A stretch of DNA of 19,159 bases, from positions 1 to 19,159 of the forward strand of contig DCFS01000114.1 in assembly GCA_002319875.1 (NCBI GenBank), read 5' to 3'. Made by a program: the position numbers and the translations under genes. The notes below the pieces were generated by a model that made no database searches, was not told the origin of the DNA, and worked only from the letters and a program-made list of their open reading frames with translations. Positions 13,877 to 19,159 of this stretch are shown one piece after another; within the stretch, counting starts at the first letter, position 1; every line of letters starts with the position of its first letter. This DNA is from Treponema sp. UBA1798 (GTDB taxonomy: Bacteria; Spirochaetota; Spirochaetia; Treponematales; Treponemataceae).

Positions 13877-15100
13877 CTAAAAAAGTTCCTCCGGCATTAT
13901 TTTCTGTTTTTCCACTTTTAAGGCAGGCTTTACGGTAACCGGCTTAACCGCAGCAGCTCCTCTTGCTGTTACTTCCACCTTCATATCCGGATCTGGCCGG
14001 ACGGTTTCTGAAGCCTGCATATATGCAAGTTTTACAGGTACACCTTCTTTTGTTTTTAGCACTTGTCCCGGGAACAGTTTTTCACGGATCTGGTGTTCAA
14101 TTTTATGGGCGAAGTCAGGATTTTGTTCAATAAATGCAATTGCATTTTCCTTTCCCTGTCCGACTTTTTCTTCGCCGATCGTAAACCAGGAACCTTTCTT
14201 TTCTATAAAATTATATTTGACGGCAGAATCAAGGAGACTGGATGCAGCAGAAATTCCCTTCCCAAAATAAATATCAAGTTCGGCTTTGCGGAACGGTGGA
14301 GCAACTTTATTTTTTACAACTTTTACACGAACACGATTTCCAACGGCATCTTCTGCATCTTTCGAATCAATCGATTCTATTCTACGGACTTCCAGACGAA
14401 CTGACGCATAAAATTTAAGGGCATTTCCACCAGTCGTTGTCTCCGGATTACCAAACATAACACCTATCTTCATACGTATCTGATTGATAAAAACAAGTAT
14501 GCATTTAGATTTTGCTATTGTTGCCGTCAACTTTCTGAGGGCCTGACTCATAAGCCTGGCCTGCAACCCCATATGGCTGTCTCCCATATCACCTTCAATT
14601 TCAGCCTGTGGTGTCAGTGCAGCAACCGAATCAACGACAATGATATCAACAGCCCCACTGCGTATCAGACTCTCCGCTATGTCCAGAGCCTGCTCTCCGG
14701 TATCCGGTTGAGACAACCATAAGTCATCGATATTCACACCAAGACTTTTTGCGTACTGAGGATCCAGTGCATGTTCAGCATCGATAAAAGCTGCAATTCC
14801 TCCGAGCTTCTGTGCTTCAGCTATCGCATGCAGAGCCAGTGTTGTTTTGCCTGATGATTCAGGACCATATATTTCAATAATACGTCCGCGGGGATATCCT
14901 CCGATACCGAGCGCTTCATCAAGCAGAATTGAACCTGAAGGTATAACATCGATCGAAGCAGCATTTGCCTGGGAACCAAGTTTCATGAGTGAACCCTGGC
15001 CGAATTGTTTTTCTATCTGAAGCCGTACGGCCTCCAATGCCTTCAGTTTTTCTGTCTGATCTTCAGCCACTTCATTTTCTGTTGTTGTTTTATTTGCCAC
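13877..15100 (-). CDS. recA: Recombinase RecA
   Basis: Forms ATP-dependent filaments on single-stranded DNA for strand exchange and repair. The 407-residue protein has Walker A GPESSGKTT (79-87), the Walker B strand DIIVVDSVAAL, loop L1 (EIEGDMGDSHMGLQARLMSQALRKL), loop L2 (FGNPETTTGG) and the oligomerisation N-terminus. It is longer than the ~350-residue standard, with a C-terminal extension rich in Lys, Val, Pro and Ala instead of the acidic tail of E. coli RecA. The start is GTG 15100, with GGAGG 7 nt upstream. The 111-bp gap before it has no clear SOS box of either the GAAC-N4-GTTC or CTG-N10-CAG type and no convincing promoter. It may be read from rpe onward and from an unseen local promoter. 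Confidence 0.97.
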   Translation of the reverse strand: MANKTTTENEVAEDQTEKLKALEAVRLQIEKQFGQGSLMKLGSQANAASIDVIPSGSILLDEALGIGGYPRGRIIEIYGPESSGKTTLALHAIAEAQKLGGIAAFIDAEHALDPQYAKSLGVNIDDLWLSQPDTGEQALDIAESLIRSGAVDIIVVDSVAALTPQAEIEGDMGDSHMGLQARLMSQALRKLTATIAKSKCILVFINQIRMKIGVMFGNPETTTGGNALKFYASVRLEVRRIESIDSKDAEDAVGNRVRVKVVKNKVAPPFRKAELDIYFGKGISAASSLLDSAVKYNFIEKKGSWFTIGEEKVGQGKENAIAFIEQNPDFAHKIEHQIREKLFPGQVLKTKEGVPVKLAYMQASETVRPDPDMKVEVTARGAAAVKPVTVKPALKVEKQKIMPEELF

Positions 15101-15211
15101 CTTAATCCTCCACCATATTTAAATTGGCACGATTTCTCACTTTAGGAAGTAAATTTCATATAAAATAGTACCCGGAAATAACATGCTGTTGCAGACACAT
15201 TCAGATACCTT

Positions 15212-16327
15212 CTATTTCTTCACTTCAAGAGAACCATTAACACTCTGGTACACAGCTTTTCCCTCAAGAATCAGTTTACCGTCTTCCATATTTACTTTCG
15301 CCAGGATTCTGACTGGTTTTTCACCATCTATAGGAGGAGTCGGTACAACCGTAAAGCGCAGCGGAACGACACCTTCTACCCGCTGCATTTCTTCATACCC
15401 CACAAGCAGATCGCAGCGGAATGAATTCTCTGTCGTATCCACATTCGAAATGCGGCCGGTCCAGGACACGTAACAGTCAAGATATAATGGTATATCAGAA
15501 GAAACCTCTTTATATGTATAGTTATCTGTGAGTGTATCAAAAGTCGGCTCTTTAAGATAGCTCATAAAAAGTCTGGCTTTCTGCCGGATAGCAAAAGCCG
15601 CATTTGATCCGGCAATACGGTTTAACTCAACTTGAGCTGCATTATCACGATATTCCTGAAAATACGCCAGCGCTTTATCGTACGAAGCGGTTATCTGACT
15701 TGCAGTCAAGAGATACCGGTATACCGAACCGGAAAGATCCGTCTGCTGTGCATGTTTTTTTTCATCAATATTTAAAGTTACAGAGGCAAGATCGGCACGA
15801 AGACCGGAAGATATGTTTTTTTTCCCCTGAACAGAGCGCAAAATCAGGATGCACGCAAGTACTGCTGTGCAAAAGAAAAAAAACGTTCCCTTCACAATGG
15901 CAGGATTACTTCCAAGCGGTGGATAAAACTTTTTTATTTTTCCGCTGTCAACCCATCGGCAGATTGTTCCATAATCACCCCGCGTTCTGATAAAGTCCAT
16001 AGCTCCGGCAGCTGTTTTATTATTGGGATCATTATCCTGTATATCAAGATAGTACCGTACGGCTCTATCTGTATCACCACGGCGAAGATATATGGCAGCC
16101 TGTCCAAGCAGGAGCCGCGTATCGGTCAGCTTTATTGTACGCGCTTTTTGAAAATAGGAAGCTGCAGATCCTGCATCACCGACATACAGACAGGCAATTC
16201 CCAGCGTAAGATAATAGTCAAAATTATCTTCATATACATCGCTGCGCCCCTCAAGTAATGTGATAGCTTTCGCAAATTTGTGTTTTCTCAAAAGCTTCTG
16301 AGCAATATCAAGAACAGAACGATTCAT
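15212..16327 (-). CDS. Membrane-anchored TPR protein, unknown function
   Basis: A 371-residue protein of no family I can name. Residues about 1-115 form three TPR-like helical pairs (LRKHKFAKAITLLEGRSDVY, LTLGIACLYVGDAGSAASYF, LLGQAAIYLRRGDTDRAVRY). A single membrane segment at about 144-164 (VKGTFFFFCTAVLACILILR) follows. The remaining ~205 residues are likely beyond the membrane: helical to about 260, then beta-rich (PLYLDCYVSWTGRISNV, RILAKVNMEDGKLILEGKAVY), resembling an OB-like fold only in general pattern. With no signal peptide, the TPR part is probably cytoplasmic and the C-terminal part periplasmic. It starts 2 nt after the previous gene's stop, so the two are coupled. It precedes recA by 111 nt. 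Confidence 0.78.
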   Translation of the reverse strand: MNRSVLDIAQKLLRKHKFAKAITLLEGRSDVYEDNFDYYLTLGIACLYVGDAGSAASYFQKARTIKLTDTRLLLGQAAIYLRRGDTDRAVRYYLDIQDNDPNNKTAAGAMDFIRTRGDYGTICRWVDSGKIKKFYPPLGSNPAIVKGTFFFFCTAVLACILILRSVQGKKNISSGLRADLASVTLNIDEKKHAQQTDLSGSVYRYLLTASQITASYDKALAYFQEYRDNAAQVELNRIAGSNAAFAIRQKARLFMSYLKEPTFDTLTDNYTYKEVSSDIPLYLDCYVSWTGRISNVDTTENSFRCDLLVGYEEMQRVEGVVPLRFTVVPTPPIDGEKPVRILAKVNMEDGKLILEGKAVYQSVNGSLEVKK

Positions 16328-16329
16328 TT

Positions 16330-17535
16330 CTACTTCTGCCTCAAGATATTCAATATAGCATCCAGTTCCGCATTCAGCTGGCGGATTCTGTCCTTATCTA
16401 TGGTACCGCCTTCTGTTTCAAGATCATTTATCTGCTGTATAAGTCTTTGCACATACTCGGGATCAAGCTGCTCTTTTTTTATTTTGGAAACATCAAACGG
16501 AACGTCAGCTTTCTGTACAGTCCGCGTATCTGCAGCAGTAGATTCTGCCTGATCCGGTTTTACCGTCGGAGGTGGAACAACCGGCAGGACCTGCTGTTCC
16601 ACCGGTACAGAGACAGGCACAGCAGGTTTTTCATCTGTTTTTTTTGATTTCCATTCCTCAAGAAAATCATCGCCTTTTGGAGAACGTCCTCCCGTACCAA
16701 GTACCATATAAAAAATCACAGGCTGTGATTCTCCAGGATTGATCAGATTTTTTCCCCAGCTTATATCAAGTGCTGAATTATTATATGACAGAATTGAACT
16801 ATACACACGCCCCGGAACATAATTCACCGCCCACTCGGCAGATGAAATAATATCCTTGTTAGCCATTGTGACTATTTCCGGTTCTGTTATATCTCTACCG
16901 CATAATAAGAATTGCACAGCAGTATTTCCATCGCCGGATATAATCCAACGGTCATTTTTCATGGAAGTGAACTGCATTTCAGTGTGTATACCACGTATAC
17001 CTGCCGTCGAAAAATCAGAAGCCGAGGCCTCTCCAAGGATCGTATCAAAAACACCCCTTAGTGCAAAATTTTTCCCTGACGTTCCCGTATTTTTTTGTGT
17101 AATAGTTACCCTGACCATATCGTCCGGTAACCCGGGAGTACCTGTACTGGACATAATAGTAAAATTAACCGTTACTTCAGCCAGATTACTTATGGTATAA
17201 ATCATTTCCGCACTATTGTCCGTCCGGCGGGTACGACAACGTATACCGTACGATCTGTTCAGCCGATATACAGAACGACCGATCTTCAGTGCAAAGAAAG
17301 TAGCAGAAGATGCATCCCGTGTAGCAAATACCGCAGTTCTTCGCCCTGTATCAGGATCAATTCCATAGAGTCTGAATGTTCCCTGAGATCCGTCTATATC
17401 AAGCCTGACATATCCCTGTCCGACAGAAAAGGCAGTTGCAGTAGTTGTTTCCTCTGCGATTATGTCTGGCGGAAATAAAAAAACAGAAGAGAGTAAAACC
17501 GCAACCAGTACTGTGCAATTTTTTCCTAAGCTCAT
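16330..17535 (-). CDS. Exported beta-rich protein with Pro-rich linker and C-terminal coiled coil, unknown function
   Basis: From ATG 17535 the protein has 401 residues. GAGGAG lies 7 nt upstream; the earlier ATG 17553 lacks a site. A signal peptide is clear: K5, hydrophobic VLVAVLLSSVFLF, likely cut after IIA (A27/E28), no lipobox. Residues about 35-300 are beta-rich (VGQGYVRLDIDGSQGTF, EMIYTISNLAEVTVNFTI, DMVRVTITQKNTG, SQPVIFYMVLGTGG). A Pro/Val-rich linker (about 315-345) joins a C-terminal helix of about 50 residues, likely a coiled coil. The linker-plus-helix tail suggests it spans periplasmic distance or docks on a partner, perhaps the coiled-coil product of the gene 4 nt upstream. Not recognised; probably spirochaete-restricted. 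Confidence 0.78.
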   Translation of the reverse strand: MSLGKNCTVLVAVLLSSVFLFPPDIIAEETTTATAFSVGQGYVRLDIDGSQGTFRLYGIDPDTGRRTAVFATRDASSATFFALKIGRSVYRLNRSYGIRCRTRRTDNSAEMIYTISNLAEVTVNFTIMSSTGTPGLPDDMVRVTITQKNTGTSGKNFALRGVFDTILGEASASDFSTAGIRGIHTEMQFTSMKNDRWIISGDGNTAVQFLLCGRDITEPEIVTMANKDIISSAEWAVNYVPGRVYSSILSYNNSALDISWGKNLINPGESQPVIFYMVLGTGGRSPKGDDFLEEWKSKKTDEKPAVPVSVPVEQQVLPVVPPPTVKPDQAESTAADTRTVQKADVPFDVSKIKKEQLDPEYVQRLIQQINDLETEGGTIDKDRIRQLNAELDAILNILRQK

Positions 17536-17539
17536 ATAA

Positions 17540-18466
17540 CTACTCCTCTGCATTACTGTTCATCAGACTCTGAATTTCTCTCGCCTTTTTCTTTAATTCC
17601 AGTATATCGGAATTCTTTTCAGGGGGCTCTTCCTGCCGGATACCGGCGGAAGCAGTCTGCAAAGAATCAACAGTACTTTGCAATTCGGCATTTTTTCTTT
17701 TCTGTTCTTCAAGGGCAGCGGCAAGAGCTCCGGATTTATCCTGTTCTGTTTTCAGTTCCCTTTGTAAACCTACGAGGCCTTCTGTCTTATATGTTTTCAG
17801 CTGCTTTTCATATTCTTCTTTCGCCGAAAGATATTCTTCTCCGGTCATCTTCAGAAGATAGATCAGTTTTTCCTCCCGGCGGCGCTGTTCAACTGTTTCT
17901 ATCCTGTACTGAGCTTCAGCAGCTTTCGCATCAAGAGGGAAATCAGTTACAATCCGTTCATAAAGTGCTTGCGCCTGATCATAGTTATATCCCGCATAAA
18001 ATGCTTCTGCCATCCAAAAAAGTGCGGATGCATACATTTCATGCCCCGGATAACGGTGACAGAAATCACTCAGCAGAAGAACTGCCCGATTATAATCTCC
18101 CAGATAATATGAAGTTCTTCCCTTCTGATATTCTACATAAGAAATATAACAACTTTCAGGATAACGGGAAATATATACATCGCAGTCAGACGATGCACTT
18201 TTATAGTCAGCACTATAAAGTTCTGACATAATCAGCATATATAATGTTTCCGGCGAATCATCTTCTTTTAACGAGCGACTTTGTCTCAGCAGAAATATCG
18301 CAGAAGTCCAGTCGCCGTTTTTATATGCTTCAAGCCCCTTTATGAGTACAGATTTGGCAGAGACGGTCTGTCCCACGCAAACCATATCCGGAATAAAAAA
18401 AAACAATATGAAAAAAAGAAGAGAACAGACGATATGTTCTACTGTATATTTTATCTGCCGGACCAT
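17540..18466 (-). CDS. Exported TPR and coiled-coil protein, unknown function
   Basis: A 308-residue protein with a signal peptide or signal anchor (hydrophobic core VCSLLFFILFFFIPDMVCVG, about residues 13-33). TPR-type repeats follow (about 38-195): LIKGLEAYKNGDWTSAIFLL, EYQKGRTSYYLGDYNRAVLLL, ALFWMAEAFYAGYNYDQAQAL. From about 200 to 300 there is a long, charged coiled coil (EEYEKQLKTYK..., ALAAALEEQKRKNAELQSTV). TPR units with Y/W and P spacing resemble the CpoB/YbgF and BamD type, which bind envelope machinery, but this is fold-level likeness only. ATG 18466 has GGAG at 7 nt and overlaps the rpe 3' end by 16 bp. It leads a three-gene coupled set ending before recA. Confidence 0.8.
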   Translation of the reverse strand: MVRQIKYTVEHIVCSLLFFILFFFIPDMVCVGQTVSAKSVLIKGLEAYKNGDWTSAIFLLRQSRSLKEDDSPETLYMLIMSELYSADYKSASSDCDVYISRYPESCYISYVEYQKGRTSYYLGDYNRAVLLLSDFCHRYPGHEMYASALFWMAEAFYAGYNYDQAQALYERIVTDFPLDAKAAEAQYRIETVEQRRREEKLIYLLKMTGEEYLSAKEEYEKQLKTYKTEGLVGLQRELKTEQDKSGALAAALEEQKRKNAELQSTVDSLQTASAGIRQEEPPEKNSDILELKKKAREIQSLMNSNAEE

Positions 18467-19086
18467 TGTAATTCTCCGGAAAAAAAAGCAGAACCGGATA
18501 CAACAATATCCACACCTGCATCAAGGACCGGCGAAAGCGTTTCCGGATTAATACCGCCATCTGCAGAAACAGCATACGTATAACCGTTTTCTCTCGCAAG
18601 TCTTTTCAGCTCTGCAATTTTTTTAACACACGCAGGAATTATTTTCTGTCCGCCGAAACCGGGATTCACCGTCATAACAAGAACAATATCAACGGCAGGA
18701 AGAATTTCAGAAAGCAGAATAACCGGTGTCGATGGAACAATCGCTACCCCCGCTTTCTTTCCAAGAGAATGTATCTGATGAATAATCCGGTCTATATGTA
18801 CCGTATTCTCATAATGAAAAGTAATCCAGTCTGCTCCGGCAGCAGCAAACGATTCTATCTGATCTTCCGGATGTTCCACCATCAGATGAACATCAAAAGG
18901 AAGATCAGATCTGCTGCGTAATGATTTTATAACAGGTTGTCCGTATGATATCTGTGGAACAAATCTGCCATCCATGACATCGATATGTACGGCGGAACAG
19001 TGATTCCTTTTAATGAGATCAAGCGCTTTTCCCAGATCATAAAAATCGGCAGAGAGAAGCGACGGCGACAATATAGGCTTTTCCAT
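18451..19086 (-). CDS. rpe: Ribulose-phosphate 3-epimerase
   Basis: Interconverts ribulose-5-phosphate and xylulose-5-phosphate in the pentose phosphate pathway. The 211-residue TIM barrel has the conserved metal and phosphate sites: ILSPSLLSADF (Ser), VHIDVMDGRFVP (His and Asp), FDVHLMVEHPE, VMTVNPGFGGQ, and the second catalytic Asp in SADGGINPET. The last segment has VVSGSAFF, a phosphate-binding turn. It normally ends a little longer (~220 residues); here the C-terminus overlaps the next gene. No Shine-Dalgarno is present; the promoter places the transcription start 2-3 nt before ATG 19086. It begins the minus-strand gene string. Confidence 0.96.
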   Translation of the reverse strand: MEKPILSPSLLSADFYDLGKALDLIKRNHCSAVHIDVMDGRFVPQISYGQPVIKSLRSRSDLPFDVHLMVEHPEDQIESFAAAGADWITFHYENTVHIDRIIHQIHSLGKKAGVAIVPSTPVILLSEILPAVDIVLVMTVNPGFGGQKIIPACVKKIAELKRLARENGYTYAVSADGGINPETLSPVLDAGVDIVVSGSAFFSGELQWSGR

Positions 19087-19095
19087 TTAATATAG

Positions 19096-19124
19096 ATAAT
19101 AACAGATGAAGAGGGAGTTGTAAA
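19096..19124 (-). promoter_or_regulatory. Promoter of rpe, predicting a near-leaderless mRNA
   Basis: On the minus strand TTTACA (19124-19119) and TATTAT (19101-19096) are spaced by 17 bp. The -10 ends 9 nt before the ATG, leaving a leader of only 2-3 nt. The -35 adjoins the stem of the upstream hairpin. Confidence 0.6.
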
Positions 19125-19159
19125 TAAAGAAAGAGGTTGCGAACAACCTCTTTCTTTAT
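19124..19159. terminator. Strong hairpin terminator at the right edge
   Basis: Positions 19124-19139 and 19144-19159 are perfectly complementary over 16 bp with a 4-nt loop (CGAA on plus, TTCG on minus). The minus-strand 3' arm ends CTTTCTTTAT and runs into TTTACA, T-rich enough for intrinsic termination of a gene beyond the right edge. It separates that gene from rpe and can act on both strands. Confidence 0.75.

Noticed and set aside
15101..15211. Possible SOS box or sigma-54 promoter before recA
   Set aside because: No GAAC-N4-GTTC or CTG-N10-CAG pattern was found. TGGCAC at 15125-15130 has no matching GC at the -12 position and points away from recA.

Overview
The window looks like a spirochaete chromosome of the Treponema type. 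I infer this from the gene content and style: a GAF/AAA+/Fis sigma-54 activator placed behind rpsA, a recA-folK-scpA-scpB-rluB-cmk-rpsA string, several exported TPR/coiled-coil proteins without obvious homologues elsewhere, a loose lipobox, and a poly-G tract at a regulator's translation start. Base composition is moderate. Genus is an inference; nothing in the window proves it. No phage, IS element, CRISPR array or rRNA was seen, and no gene-free stretch exceeds 300 bases.

Left part (1-3450). The 3' end of a RecB/AddA-type helicase-nuclease is followed by a complete manganese-responsive unit: a TTGACA/GATACT promoter, a yybP-ykoY riboswitch, an intrinsic terminator that shares seven bases with the riboswitch P1 helix, and mntP (Mn2+ exporter). 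Two minus-strand regulators follow, one LysR-type and one IclR-type. Each has a legible control region. The LysR gene has a consensus -35 with an abutting T-N11-A dyad. The IclR gene has a 23-bp perfect palindrome over an extended -10, and a run of nine G's in the ribosome-binding position.

Middle-left (3451-5562, plus strand). A three-gene operon encodes an NfeD-like membrane protein, an SPFH/stomatin-like protein (4-bp overlap) and a glycerophosphodiester phosphodiesterase, suggesting membrane-domain and phospholipid upkeep. Its promoter places the start of transcription at or very near the ATG.

Right part (5582-19086, all minus strand). Reading in the direction of transcription from the right edge: rpe, then three tightly coupled uncharacterised envelope-type genes (exported TPR/coiled coil, exported beta-rich protein with Pro-rich linker and coiled coil, membrane-anchored TPR protein), then recA, folK, scpA, scpB, rluB, cmk, rpsA, a sigma-54 activator, a membrane TPR protein and a lipoprotein. 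tRNA-Arg(UCU) follows with its own promoter. Gaps are mostly 0-30 nt or short overlaps, so much of this is probably co-transcribed. It joins DNA repair, chromosome condensation, folate synthesis, rRNA modification and translation.

The points most worth a second look are the IclR control region (poly-G plus palindrome), three promoters that predict leaderless or nearly leaderless mRNAs, the uncharacterised rpe-recA envelope module, and a 12-bp perfect hairpin inside the lipoprotein coding sequence.
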